Origin: Pseudomonadales bacterium
Lineage (GTDB): Bacteria > Pseudomonadota > Gammaproteobacteria > Pseudomonadales > IMCC2047
Length of the DNA: 64,000 bases
Direction: 5' to 3'
NCBI GenBank assembly: GCA_024234615.1
Contig: JACKNY010000002.1
Location: forward strand, 62,001-126,000
Position numbers and translations under genes: made by a program. The notes below the pieces were generated by a model. It saw only the letters and a list, made by a program, of their open reading frames with translations. It was not told where the DNA came from and searched no databases. Each line of letters starts with the position of its first letter. The stretch's first letter is position 1. This document shows, one piece after another, positions 1 through 8,936 of the stretch.

Positions 1-176
1 TCGCACATACCCTGATAGCGAGTTGCTGGATCAACTTCAAGTAATGCGACTATAGCGACAGCAGTTCTCTCAAGATTATTTTTTGCTAACGCCATCAATT
101 CCATGGTAGAACGATGTTCGCGAAACTTTTTTACGGCCCACTTTTCAAGGCTGGCTTTTGGAATAATCTCTGACAT
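1..176 (-). CDS. hypothetical protein, 3' end cut by window edge
   Basis: An open frame starts at an ATG (complement of bases 174-176) and runs leftwards off the window without a stop, giving 58 visible codons. The visible N-terminus is rich in Lys, Glu and Ala, with an amphipathic helical look. No motif identifies a family and the ribosome-binding site is weak. Nothing recognisable lies in the roughly 200 bases between it and the next gene. It could be a small conserved hypothetical protein, but the frame being open may be chance, so confidence is moderate to low. Confidence 0.4.
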   Translation of the reverse strand, partial: MSEIIPKASLEKWAVKKFREHRSTMELMALAKNNLERTAVAIVALLEVDPATRYQGMC

Positions 177-375
177 ACAGCACCCAGAATTCATCTTATC
201 GCAACATTTTGTTAATAACTAAAAGAGGTCTGTCTTTGTATTATTTATCAAGCAAGTTAAGTGCCACAATAAATATTATCTTATTTTCCAAAAGGTTATT
301 ATCAAAAACCTATTTCAGAGAATCGGTAATGTAAATTTTATTGACCATATTTCTCAATAATCGACATTTTTTGCG

Positions 376-3033
376 CTACTGGTGAAAAAAATCTGCGTCA
401 CCCACATAAAGCGGTAGGCTGATGGTAAATGTCGCACCTTGTCCCGGTTCACTTGTCACTGCGATTGAGCCTTTGTGTCGACGCATCACCACATCAACAA
501 AACGCAGCCCTAACCCCGCCCCTAACCGCTCTTTCGCTGCACCTGATGAAGCCCGTTTGAAGCGTTCAAAAATATTCTTTATATCCTCAGCCGTAATGCC
601 CACACCCTGGTCTCTCACCTGACAAATAGCCCGGCCATTCTCGACTTTCAGCTCAATAAAAATGGTGCTTTCCGGTTGGCTGAATTTTATTGCATTGGAA
701 AGCAGGTTAGTCACCGCCCGCTCCAGCAAATCGCCTTGCCCCATGATCCAAATATCTTCATCACAAATTGCCTGGTGAAAAGTAATCCCCCGGAACTCAG
801 CCTGCCGAAACACTTCATCTATAGCTCCGCTCACCACTCTATGTAAGTCGGTCAGTTCAAAATTGACCTCATTGCTCGCTTCAGCGCGTGCATAATGTAA
901 AAAATTGTCAGCGACTTTAAGGTTTTTATCGGCATATTTTTCTATTTCATCAAGCATTGCATCCGGGTTTTCTTTCCACTTTCGATTACGTGCCAGTTCA
1001 ATAATCGCCAAAATGGAAACCAGCGGTGAACGTAAATCGTGGGAAAGAAAATTAAGGGTTTCATCTCTGGCACGCTCATACTCCTTCAAAATACTGATAT
1101 CGGTTAAGACAAAAATAACGAATTGCTCATCGCTATCGCCACTTAGAGTATGGGCCTGACAAAGCAGGTGCCGCTGTTCAAAGTTTACCGCTTCAGATTG
1201 AACCGGCTTCCCTGTTTTATAGAGAGCGACCAGTTCCTGCTGCCAACTTTCATCCATCACCAGAGTTAAACGCTCCAATAACTCTAGAATCTGACCTGAA
1301 AAATGTTGATCAGATGTCCCCACTAGTTTTTTAAAGACTTCATTTTCAAATAGCAGACGACCACTTTTATCTGTAATAGCGACGCCATCCACCATGCTCG
1401 CCAAACTATGCTGTGCGAAATGACTAACCTCTCGAAACGAGGAGTTCGCTTGGTTAAGCTGGAGAATCGCGGCGGTAATAGCTTCCGGCGCCGTTGGCAA
1501 ATCTGTTGGTGCTCGACCCATAAAGGGTGCAATCAAAGCAGCAAGCATCCCCAGTTCAGCTTCACTTAGCATCTGACCTGAACCCTTTTCCCAAAACAAG
1601 TAGAGGTTGTAGGGCTTATCCTCGCATTCGATCTGTATGGAAGATATGCTGCCAGAGTGCTTCCAAATATGTAGCCTGGGCTCTTCGACGACAGCCGTTG
1701 AACTGACCTCACCTTGACTTTTCACTTCGCCAGCAGCGCTTTTCACCAGCCAACCTTTGAGCGGGATTATTGAGCTGAGAAATTCTAAACCGCTATAAAG
1801 ACCTACGCTATTTTGGGGTTGCTCGATGATGGATTTTTCCTGCGCGAGCTGCTTCAGTTCGCGTCGAAAATAAGCTAATGCCTGCTGCAAACGCAGCAAA
1901 CTCCAGAGTAAATAGCTCAGGAGAAAAGCGATGCTAACTCCCGTTGGTGGAATCCAAAAACCGAGAGTATTTAACGCCGCCAGGGCACTGGCGTTGGTTA
2001 CGCCTATTCCGAGCAACAAAAATAACATGAGCGCCCGCGGGGCTAAGAAAGCGCTGATCAAGGTGATCGACAAGGATGCCAGAAGAGTGAATAGCCAATA
2101 ACCTTTGGTGGAGATGACGTGAATAAACTGGTGCTGCACCAGAGCTTGATAAATAGTCGCATTCAGTTCAACCCCATTCAGCGTAACTTCCTCGGAACTG
2201 GTTGGAGTTACAACTCTATCCCCAAGACCCGCTGCGGTTGCGCCAACAAAAATGACCTTATTCTTGATCAGTTCATCCGAGATTTTTCCGTTCAGCACAT
2301 CGACATAGGAAACGCTGACAAAGCGCTGATTCGCTCCTGAAAAGGGAATCTGATTCCGGTAGTCTCGCTGTACCTTTAAAGTATTCAACGTTATCTGTTC
2401 GAGCCTGCGCTCGCCCGGAAGCTGATCTAAATTTATCTGGCCAAGAAATGCCGCAACCTCAACGGCAATGTGTGGCCAGGAAGGCTCGCCGAGACCTTCC
2501 TTCAGGTACACCGAACGACAGACGCCGTCCTCATCATTTTCATAATGAACGTGCCCCAGACCTGCTGCGCGGCTCGCGAACTGAGATATAGGTGAAACCT
2601 CCAGTAGTTGCTTGCCGTTCAAACTTTGACTGATGTAAACCGGTAGAAAAATGTTACCGGTATTGCCGATGGTGTCGGCTAATTGCTGATCTGATTGTGG
2701 ATTCTGTAAATCCGGTTCTGCAAAAATGATATCCAGTACGATGGCTTTTGGCGATGCTCGATGTAATTTTTCCAGCAGTCGCGCATGATAGTCTCTTGAC
2801 CAGGGCCAGCGTCCAATCTCAGCAAGACTGGCATCATCGATACCAATGATCAGAACGTTTTCAGATGCCGGTCGATTCGCTAATTTCTGTCCCCAATCAT
2901 AGAGCAACAAATCAAATGGTTTCAGCCATCCGCTGCTGGACAACCCGGCTATGCACAAGACGATAATCGCCGCTACTCCTAGGCGGGGAAAATTCACTCG
3001 AAAAATTTGGATGGTTTTAGGCTGCCAATTCAT
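376..3033 (-). CDS. CHASE2-domain sensor histidine kinase
   Basis: An 885-residue membrane sensor kinase. A transmembrane segment near residues 15-34 is followed by a CHASE2 extracytoplasmic sensor domain (about 35-305, beginning with the typical FDLLLYDW motif). Three close membrane segments lie at about 310-385, then a linker, a PAS-like domain (about 540-640), and HisKA with H-box SHDLRSPL (His665). The HATPase has N-box NLLSNAIKF near 776, G1 DQGVGI near 808 and G2 GAGLGL near 838. All kinase motifs look intact, so it should autophosphorylate and pass phosphate to a response regulator. The likely partner is the OmpR-type regulator ending at 6913, with the FecR/LysM protein between. This gene set recurs in proteobacteria, so the pairing is inference from context. 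It lies 23 bases after the YjgR-type ATPase gene and is probably co-transcribed with it. Confidence 0.9.
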   Translation of the reverse strand: MNWQPKTIQIFRVNFPRLGVAAIIVLCIAGLSSSGWLKPFDLLLYDWGQKLANRPASENVLIIGIDDASLAEIGRWPWSRDYHARLLEKLHRASPKAIVLDIIFAEPDLQNPQSDQQLADTIGNTGNIFLPVYISQSLNGKQLLEVSPISQFASRAAGLGHVHYENDEDGVCRSVYLKEGLGEPSWPHIAVEVAAFLGQINLDQLPGERRLEQITLNTLKVQRDYRNQIPFSGANQRFVSVSYVDVLNGKISDELIKNKVIFVGATAAGLGDRVVTPTSSEEVTLNGVELNATIYQALVQHQFIHVISTKGYWLFTLLASLSITLISAFLAPRALMLFLLLGIGVTNASALAALNTLGFWIPPTGVSIAFLLSYLLWSLLRLQQALAYFRRELKQLAQEKSIIEQPQNSVGLYSGLEFLSSIIPLKGWLVKSAAGEVKSQGEVSSTAVVEEPRLHIWKHSGSISSIQIECEDKPYNLYLFWEKGSGQMLSEAELGMLAALIAPFMGRAPTDLPTAPEAITAAILQLNQANSSFREVSHFAQHSLASMVDGVAITDKSGRLLFENEVFKKLVGTSDQHFSGQILELLERLTLVMDESWQQELVALYKTGKPVQSEAVNFEQRHLLCQAHTLSGDSDEQFVIFVLTDISILKEYERARDETLNFLSHDLRSPLVSILAIIELARNRKWKENPDAMLDEIEKYADKNLKVADNFLHYARAEASNEVNFELTDLHRVVSGAIDEVFRQAEFRGITFHQAICDEDIWIMGQGDLLERAVTNLLSNAIKFSQPESTIFIELKVENGRAICQVRDQGVGITAEDIKNIFERFKRASSGAAKERLGAGLGLRFVDVVMRRHKGSIAVTSEPGQGATFTISLPLYVGDADFFHQ

Positions 3034-3056
3034 TTTGCCAATAAGCGTCTTTAACG

Positions 3057-4505
3057 TTACTTGCCGCTTAGAAGGGAGCCTAACAGGCCTCTCACGATAC
3101 GCCGTCCTAATCCGCTACCGATACTTCTAACCACGCTCTTTAAAAATGCTTCCCCCGCAGTTTGACGCGAACCACTTCGACTTCTGGGAGTGCTTTTAGC
3201 TCGACTGCTTTGCAGTTGTTTTAACTTTTTGGCGGCTCGTAATTCAAGTATTTCATGAGCAGATTCACGGTCGACTCTAGTTTGATATTTATTCAAGAGA
3301 CTATCCTGCTTCACCTGGAGAGCACAGTCTGACTCAGCAATCGGTCCAATACGAGATCCAGGTGGGCAAATCAGAGTACGCTGTACTATCGATGGTGCAC
3401 CTTTATACTCCAACACTGATACAAGGGCTTCACCAACGTCCAACTCGCCAATAATCTGTTCGATATCAAGTGCAGGATTCGATCTAAATGACTGCGCTGC
3501 AACCCTGACTGCTTTACGTTCCTTAGGCGTATAGGCTCGCAACGCATGCTGTATTCGATTCCCCAATTGCGATAACACTGTATCAGGGATATCTCCCGGA
3601 CTTTGCGAGATGAAGTAGACACCAACCCCTTTGGAGCGTATTAACCTAACCACCTGCTCGACTTTCTCTAGGAAAACTTTCGGCACCCCCCGAAACAACA
3701 GATGCGCCTCATCGAAAAAGAAAACCATTTTGGGTTTATCCTGATCCCCCACTTCAGGTAGGTTCTCAAATAACTCAGACAACAGCCATAACAGAAAGGA
3801 AGTATATGTCCGCGGATGCTGAATCAGCTTTTGTGCTTGCAATATGTTAACCACGCCCCTGCCCTGCTCGTCCCGCTGCAACAGATCATTTAAATCCAGC
3901 GCAGGCTCACCGAAGTAGATTTCACCACCATCTCGCTCAAGCATCATTAACCGCCGCAAAATAGCGCTAATAGAGGCCTTGGATATCGAACCATATTCCG
4001 CCTGAAGACCTGCGTCACCGCTGGACAAAAACCCCAGTGTTGTCTGAAGATCCTTCATATCCAGCATCAATAAGCCTTCATCATCGGCAAATTCAAAGGC
4101 CAGGGTTAGTATGCTTTCTTGGGTTTCATTCAAATCCATTAGCCGGGACATTAACTGCGGCCCCATTTCAGATATTGTCGAACGAATCGGAATTCCTTGG
4201 CTTCCTAATAGATCCCAAAACCTAACCGGGAAGGCTTCGAAAGTAAAATCCTGTATGCCAATGGCCTTGACGCGTTCATCCACTTTAGGGTGAGCTTTAC
4301 CCGCCACTGACATGCCGGACAAATCACCCTTCACATCCGCCATAAAAACCGGCACACCCAATTTCGAGAAGCCCTCGGCCAGCACTTGCATGGTGACGGT
4401 TTTTCCCGTACCTGTTGCGCCGGCAATCAAGCCATGTCGATTGGCATATTTTAACGTTAGAGACACCGGGTGCGGTGCGCCACCAATTAATAACTCATTT
4501 TTCAC
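3057..4505 (-). CDS. yjgR: HerA/YjgR-type P-loop ATPase (DUF853)
   Basis: A 482-residue ATPase of the DUF853/YjgR family, related to HerA-FtsK motor ATPases. Walker A is GATGTGKT at residues 29-36. Walker B is the MVFFFDEAHLLF stretch near 260-272. An arginine-rich, basic C-terminus (about 430-482) ends in a hydrophobic Gly/Leu tail. The family is widespread, but its role in the cell is not well established; DNA translocation or an association with nucleases has been proposed for relatives. The start ATG gives the usual N-terminus, with the P-loop about 30 residues in. It lies directly upstream of the CHASE2 kinase in the same orientation. Family assignment is firm; the symbol is by resemblance to the E. 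coli protein. Confidence 0.85.
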   Translation of the reverse strand: MKNELLIGGAPHPVSLTLKYANRHGLIAGATGTGKTVTMQVLAEGFSKLGVPVFMADVKGDLSGMSVAGKAHPKVDERVKAIGIQDFTFEAFPVRFWDLLGSQGIPIRSTISEMGPQLMSRLMDLNETQESILTLAFEFADDEGLLMLDMKDLQTTLGFLSSGDAGLQAEYGSISKASISAILRRLMMLERDGGEIYFGEPALDLNDLLQRDEQGRGVVNILQAQKLIQHPRTYTSFLLWLLSELFENLPEVGDQDKPKMVFFFDEAHLLFRGVPKVFLEKVEQVVRLIRSKGVGVYFISQSPGDIPDTVLSQLGNRIQHALRAYTPKERKAVRVAAQSFRSNPALDIEQIIGELDVGEALVSVLEYKGAPSIVQRTLICPPGSRIGPIAESDCALQVKQDSLLNKYQTRVDRESAHEILELRAAKKLKQLQSSRAKSTPRSRSGSRQTAGEAFLKSVVRSIGSGLGRRIVRGLLGSLLSGK

Positions 4506-4870
4506 TTTCTTCCCCCTGCCCCGTGAGGATAATAAAAAACATCATATACGATTAAACCTTCTTAGGTATAAAAAGGAAAGAAGAGCCGTTCGCCCTTTTC
4601 GTTCTATCTGCGCTTAACCAGAAATCATGCCAACCTCATAAAACCCAAGGTTGGCGCACTATGATCATTCCAAAATTGATCCATAATATCACCTCCTTCG
4701 GCGCCAAGACTGATGGAAGCTGGCACCAAAGTTCGGAGGCTCGGCTGCTGTTGAAGCGGCGTTTTAACATTTTACAAGGCTTTACAATTGCCCGCGTTTG
4801 CCTGTGCTAGGATGCGTTGTAATTACCGAAATCGATTGGTAATCCGATTCATTAGAAATGGAGAACAAAG
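4506..4870. other. intergenic region with hairpins, no protein gene seen
   Basis: 365 bases between the divergent ATPase and lipoprotein genes. An 8-bp perfect inverted repeat (arms 4629-4636 and 4648-4655, GCCAACCT type) is followed at about 4690-4745 by a stretch that can fold imperfectly: CTCC near 4691 with GGAG near 4735, and GGCGCCA with TGGCACC. The lipoprotein promoter lies near 4800. No ORF with a credible start is present. A small RNA or leader structure is possible but unproven. Confidence 0.4.
4781..4813 (+). promoter_or_regulatory. possible extended -10 promoter for the lipoprotein gene
   Basis: TGC-TAGGAT at 4805-4813 fits an extended -10 element (TGn plus a TATAAT-like hexamer). 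TTTACA at 4781-4786 is a fair -35, but the 21-base spacer is too long, so the extended -10 would have to carry recognition. The lipoprotein ATG lies 58 bases downstream of the -10. This is a by-eye match only. Confidence 0.3.
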
Positions 4871-5263
4871 ATGGCCAAGCTAACAAAAATTTTTATATCG
4901 ACATTGATCATTTTAGGCATAACCGCTTGCGGAGATGAATCTTCAAGCGTGAAATCAACCATGGAAACAGCAACTGAAAAAGCGGGTAATACTGTTCACG
5001 ATATACAAAACACGGCAACTGACAGCCTGGATATGGCGAAGCAACAAGCCAGTGATACCTATGAAGCCGCCAAGGATAAGGCTCAGGAGATGGTTGAAAA
5101 TGCAAAAGATACTGCCACAGAAAGTATTAACACCAAACTGGAAGAAACGATTGATGATACCAAAAATAAGCTCATGGGTGATGCTGACAAGAAAATAACA
5201 GAACAGTCCAAAGATAAATCCATGGACGAAGCAAAAGATAAACTATCGTCTCTGCTGAAATAG
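4871..5263 (+). CDS. small LEA-like lipoprotein
   Basis: A 130-residue protein. A basic N-terminus and hydrophobic core end in a lipobox-like GITAC, so the mature protein should begin at Cys20 and be lipid-anchored. The rest is highly charged and alanine/lysine/aspartate-rich, with irregular heptad-like repeats (AKDKAQE, AKDTATE, AKDKLSS). These resemble late-embryogenesis-abundant or YtxH-like amphipathic helices. The function is unknown; such proteins are thought to act in envelope stress or desiccation. GGAG sits 6 bases before the ATG. A similarly built lipoprotein lies at 13565-13882. The gene is followed by a strong hairpin and faces the FecR/LysM gene. Confidence 0.75.
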   Translation: MAKLTKIFISTLIILGITACGDESSSVKSTMETATEKAGNTVHDIQNTATDSLDMAKQQASDTYEAAKDKAQEMVENAKDTATESINTKLEETIDDTKNKLMGDADKKITEQSKDKSMDEAKDKLSSLLK

Positions 5264-5289
5264 AATAAGCAGGAAATGATCGCTTGAAG

Positions 5290-5321
5290 AATCTACTCGG
5301 CGGCTTGTCGCCGAGTAGATT
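5290..5321. terminator. 13-bp hairpin between convergent genes
   Basis: Perfect 13-bp inverted repeat (AATCTACTCGGCG and its complement) with a 6-base loop, between the stops of the lipoprotein (+) and FecR/LysM (-) genes. Its position suggests a bidirectional terminator, although neither side has a strong T-run. Confidence 0.65.
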
Positions 5322-5379
5322 TAGTTGATAAAACGACGAGCGGAGACCATCTCCACTGCTAGTAGTAGCAATGACTTGG

Positions 5380-6843
5380 CTACAGTATAGCGATGACTAG
5401 TAACACTGAAAAAACACCGATGATAACTTTGCTGTAGTCCGGTTCCGGCTGCCAGAGCAGTACTGAACTTGGGTCGCTCTCACCTTTGCCTTCATACGCA
5501 GCACTCACTCGAATGTAGACAGCCTGGTGCGATGAGTAGCTGAAAGAGGGTTCAGCCAATATTTGATTTACCAGCAAGGCGCTGAATTCCGCGTCACGCG
5601 CAATCTCGATATGATAACCACTTGCATCATCAATACCCTTCCAGCTTATCTCTGCCTCTGTTCCCGACGCTGCAACCTTTAACCCCGCCGACGTGAGTGT
5701 CGGCGCAATCAGCGGCGTATAAAGCGCAAAATCCCGTTCCGCATCAATACCTTTAAGGTCAACTTTATCGACTGCACGCCCAATGATACGATACTTTCCG
5801 TCAGCCAGTGTGGTAAAGGTATGACGATTGCTCTCCACAGCGATTGTTTCTATAAGTCCCCGTTCATCATATAAATCCAGTTGGTAATATTTCGCGTCGG
5901 GAATTTCTTGCCAGGTAACCGTCAATGGCAGTTTTTCACGAGCACTACCCATATCACTCCAGACTGGAGCAGGTAGCAGCCTACGCGGAGGTGGCGCCGG
6001 TTTACCCTGCTCCATTTTGATACCAAACCCGGCATCAATATTTTGAGCTTTATTATCCGAACCGCCAATAACAGCTACTTTTCCTTGCAGCACTTCGCTA
6101 CGCATAATAGCTACGTTTTGCGTTGCTGCGCCCGGCTTATTTTCATCATTTTCACCAGCAACAACGCTAACCCGAAACTCAGTGCCACGCACCGCCGCTA
6201 CTCCTGCCGGCGTATCTATGCTAAAACGCGATTTCTTCTGTTTCTTCGGATTGACGCTATTGACTGCCTCACCCTGTTTCAAAATTAGCAAGGTATCGAT
6301 AAAGCTGGCCCCTTCTTTAGAAGAGAGCCTATTAAAAATGATATCGCTATGTGGCCGAATCATCATTTTCGTTCCATCCGTAAACTCGATGAGGGCATTA
6401 CCATTACCCGAAATCAGCCGGTCTCCCATATATATTCTATTATCCGAGGGCAGCGGCTGAGGTTCAATTCCGCTTTTTTTTAGGTTTTCGAGAGAGGGTA
6501 TTTGAGTGATTTCTCGCCAGGGTAGTTTGGCTAATTTAACCGCCGGTATATAGCTAAGTTCACCTTTGCTGTAGACAACCTGCGCCGGTTCTGGCATAGC
6601 TTTCAACCATGAATAGGGAATTCGAAGGACATGACCTGGCGTTAACTGATTCGGCTTAGGCAGTTGATTGTATTGACCTAATTTAATCCAGCATAGGGGC
6701 TCCTTCACATAGCTGGCACAAATATTCCATAGGCTGTCGTTTTTCGTAACGGTATAAATCCACTCCTGCGCCAGAACCTGCTTGCTCGATAACCCCATCA
6801 AAAATAATATAAGGAAAATCGCTCTCTTAAGCTTTGTCCCCAT
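5380..6843 (-). CDS. LysM/FecR-domain periplasmic protein
   Basis: A 487-residue exported protein. A signal peptide (residues 1-25, cleaved after VLA) is followed by a LysM peptidoglycan-binding module (about 29-80), with YTVTKNDSLWNICASY at its start. A FecR-type beta domain spans about 135-245 (GDRLISG, PHSDIIF, TPAGVAAVRGTEFRV). Two fibronectin-III-like regions fill about 290-465, and a hydrophobic C-terminal segment may anchor the end. FecR/LysM proteins of this layout commonly sit beside CHASE2 kinases and OmpR-type regulators. The likely job is to sense or signal at the cell wall for that pair, which is inference from context. The regulator gene is 69 bases upstream in the same direction, so the two are probably one transcript. 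Confidence 0.85.
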   Translation of the reverse strand: MGTKLKRAIFLILFLMGLSSKQVLAQEWIYTVTKNDSLWNICASYVKEPLCWIKLGQYNQLPKPNQLTPGHVLRIPYSWLKAMPEPAQVVYSKGELSYIPAVKLAKLPWREITQIPSLENLKKSGIEPQPLPSDNRIYMGDRLISGNGNALIEFTDGTKMMIRPHSDIIFNRLSSKEGASFIDTLLILKQGEAVNSVNPKKQKKSRFSIDTPAGVAAVRGTEFRVSVVAGENDENKPGAATQNVAIMRSEVLQGKVAVIGGSDNKAQNIDAGFGIKMEQGKPAPPPRRLLPAPVWSDMGSAREKLPLTVTWQEIPDAKYYQLDLYDERGLIETIAVESNRHTFTTLADGKYRIIGRAVDKVDLKGIDAERDFALYTPLIAPTLTSAGLKVAASGTEAEISWKGIDDASGYHIEIARDAEFSALLVNQILAEPSFSYSSHQAVYIRVSAAYEGKGESDPSSVLLWQPEPDYSKVIIGVFSVLLVIAIL

Positions 6844-6912
6844 GCAGTGCTCCCTTTTATTTTTTTAGCTGATCAATCCAGTCCAGCGCTAAGGCCGGAA
6901 AGAGCTGAGAAT

Positions 6913-7593
6913 CTAAATTTTTTCCAACCGATAGCCATGCTGATAAACCGTCTTTAGGCTATATCCAATCGATTGGTTAATGTTCAATTTACGCCGAATA
7001 CGGCTAATATGCATATCAACCGTTCGCGTGTTGATATCCTGGCCAATGCCCCAAACCATTTTTAGCAAATACTCTCGCGATAAGATTTTACCTAAATTGT
7101 TAAACATAAAAGCCGCCAAATCAAAGTCCTTATTGGTCAGTTTTACCTCCTCACCATTTACCTTGGCGGTATGGGTACCCAAATCTAATTCAATCGGCCC
7201 CAACACTAAGGATAAATCAGGCGGCTCTGTATTTGATCTTCTTAACACAGCCTTGAGGCGCGCTAGAAGCTCAGCTTTGCGTAGCGGTTTAATAAGGTAG
7301 TCATCAGCACCCGCCTCTAGTGCTGAAACGATATCATGCTCTTCATCACGCTGGGTTGTGAAGAGTATTGGCGTCGCCACTGTCATCACTCCTCTTAACT
7401 GTTTTAGAACCTCGTAACCGCTAGTGTCAGGTAACTCCCAATCAAGAATCAGCAAATCAAATAGCTGACTCTTTACCAATTGAATAAACTGAGCGCCAGT
7501 GGCAGCGACGGATACTGTGAACCCCTCCTCTCGTAACCAATCGCAGAGCATCTCAGACTGCGGCTGGTCATCTTCCAATAATCCAATATTCAA
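6913..7593 (-). CDS. OmpR-family response regulator (TTG start)
   Basis: A two-component regulator with a receiver domain (residues 1-115, acidic pocket D8-D9, phosphoacceptor D51, conserved Lys near 103). The OmpR/PhoB winged-helix domain (about 130-226) has the TRTVDMHISRIRRKL recognition stretch. The frame is open further upstream, but the receiver domain begins NIGLLEDDQ, and a near-perfect GGAGGA (7601-7606) sits 7 bases before a TTG at 7593. I therefore place the start there, giving 226 residues, the normal OmpR size. It lies just upstream of the FecR/LysM gene and is the likely phosphorylation target of the CHASE2 kinase. Target genes are unknown. Confidence 0.88.
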   Translation of the reverse strand: MNIGLLEDDQPQSEMLCDWLREEGFTVSVAATGAQFIQLVKSQLFDLLILDWELPDTSGYEVLKQLRGVMTVATPILFTTQRDEEHDIVSALEAGADDYLIKPLRKAELLARLKAVLRRSNTEPPDLSLVLGPIELDLGTHTAKVNGEEVKLTNKDFDLAAFMFNNLGKILSREYLLKMVWGIGQDINTRTVDMHISRIRRKLNINQSIGYSLKTVYQHGYRLEKI

Positions 7594-7600
7594 GTCCAAT

Positions 7601-7606
7601 TCCTCC
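7601..7606 (-). promoter_or_regulatory. ribosome-binding site setting the TTG start of the response regulator
   Basis: GGAGGA on the minus strand, 7 bases upstream of the TTG at 7593-7591. No comparable site precedes the upstream in-frame ATGs, so this site decides the start. Confidence 0.7.
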
Positions 7607-7809
7607 GTAAGCCAATTCGCGACACTAGTTAACCTTGAGTACAGCATCATTCTATACGCTAGCGTCATCCACATGAATTAAGCGCAGAGCCTGTTTACAT
7701 TTGTTTACAGCAGCGATCTTCTCTGATTTAAAGTCCCAGGCTACCATAAGTACCTACTAAGGTTTTTAAATTATAAAACATCATAAAAGCAAACAATAAT
7801 CGGACAGTT

Positions 7810-8121
7810 ATGAACGAATGCACCTTGTATAGCGGCGCGCAGGATAGGAGAAAATATCGCCGTGTGCGCTGCAGCCTACCAGTGGTTTTAACTGCCGGGC
7901 CCAATAAATTTTGGTACGGTACCAGTATCAATATTTCTGAATACGGGCTATTGATAAAGCCTATTGAGGCAACTCATCAATTCCGTGTCCACGATAAATT
8001 ACACATCCTCATTGAGGGGATACTCTGCGATCAGGCGCTTTCTGAAGATCAGCCAGGGCACCACCTTAGTGTTCGCGTTGTATTTAGCAAAGCATGGGGC
8101 ATCGGGCTTAAGTTTATCTAA
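7810..8121 (+). CDS. PilZ-domain protein
   Basis: A 103-residue single-domain PilZ protein. The c-di-GMP-binding signature is visible: an RRKYRR stretch supplying RxxxR near residues 13-19, and NISEYG, matching (D/N)xSxxG, near 41-46. Such proteins bind cyclic di-GMP and modulate a partner, often motility, pili or polysaccharide export. The partner is not evident here. It is transcribed away from the response regulator gene across a spacer of about 215 bases. A GGDEF protein at 12454-13476 could in principle supply the ligand. Confidence 0.85.
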   Translation: MNECTLYSGAQDRRKYRRVRCSLPVVLTAGPNKFWYGTSINISEYGLLIKPIEATHQFRVHDKLHILIEGILCDQALSEDQPGHHLSVRVVFSKAWGIGLKFI

Positions 8122-8164
8122 ATAGTTAAATCACTTCTCTAAAATCCAACACCATAAATAGAAA

Positions 8165-8181
8165 GGGGGACAAAGTCCCCC
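8165..8181. terminator. short GC hairpin between convergent genes
   Basis: GGGGGAC-AAA-GTCCCCC, a 7-bp perfect stem with a 3-base loop, lies between the stops of the PilZ (+) and DUF4332 (-) genes. It is likely a shared terminator, although no long T-run follows. Confidence 0.5.
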
Positions 8182-8201
8182 AGTAAACGGCTAGGTCATA
8201 T

Positions 8202-8612
8202 TTAGTGCGTCACTAACTTGGGTAGCTTTTTTGCTTGCTCGACCCAACTCGATACACTATTGATTCCAGGTACAAGTCGTACCAGCTTTTTCTTAGCATT
8301 CACTTCCGCCATCTTCTGCTGTAAATTCTCGACATTACGCTGGGCTAATTCAGGCACGGAGTCAACACCAGTACTTTCGAGTAAGTCAGCGTACTGTGTA
8401 CTAACCCCTCGAATGCGTGTCAGATCCGCCCTGTTTACCCACTCCAGTATCAACTTGTCGCTAACGCCACTTTTTTCCGCAAGCGCTGTTCTTCCTTTTT
8501 TGGAAGCCCCTTGCCGCAATAATTCTTCCACTGTTTTTACACCGATTTTTTCCATTTTCGCTGCATATGTTTTTCCAACGCCTTCAATATCCACAAGTTT
8601 AGTCATCGTCAT
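8202..8612 (-). CDS. DUF4332 helix-hairpin-helix protein
   Basis: A 136-residue protein of the DUF4332 family. It has two tandem helix-hairpin-helix-like units, beginning at IEGVGKTYAAKMEKIGVKT (about 8-27) and IRGVSTQYADLLESTGVDS (about 67-86). This repeats the 'GIG..YA..L...GI.T...L' pattern found in DNA-end-binding and polymerase-associated HhH proteins. The function of small stand-alone members is not established, and nucleic-acid binding is inference from the fold. There is no signal peptide. It appears monocistronic, facing the PilZ gene. Confidence 0.8.
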   Translation of the reverse strand: MTMTKLVDIEGVGKTYAAKMEKIGVKTVEELLRQGASKKGRTALAEKSGVSDKLILEWVNRADLTRIRGVSTQYADLLESTGVDSVPELAQRNVENLQQKMAEVNAKKKLVRLVPGINSVSSWVEQAKKLPKLVTH

Positions 8613-8936
8613 GCTCCACTTTATAAGTTAATCAATACCATCCTTTTCACTGACCATGATCAGGACGTTTTCAGGAATAACCACATCCGTGCAGTGACTC
8701 AATCTCTAGAACCGCCAAAAGCCAGTGAGTGCAATGTCTTTCTTTGGTGCAGCTCTGTTGAATGCACTCACATAGTGACTGCTGCCAATCACCGGTCAAT
8801 TTTCTTACAAGCGAGTGCAATTTATAAGTAGACAGATGTAAACAGTTGTAAAATCTGGAATACCAGCAGCGGAAGGCAAGCTGGGGAGTTGAAAAATCGT
8901 GGCAAAACCAAATTCGCAAAATATCAATTAAACCAG
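8613..8936. other. intergenic region without a credible gene
   Basis: 324 bases between the DUF4332 and azlD genes. A TGAGTGCA/TGCACTCA inverted repeat (8726-8733 and 8763-8770) and a third GAGTGCAA copy near 8812 are visible. A frame crosses the region on the minus strand, but its Cys/His/Trp-rich composition and its overlap with azlD argue against it. No tRNA or known RNA motif is recognised. Confidence 0.4.
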
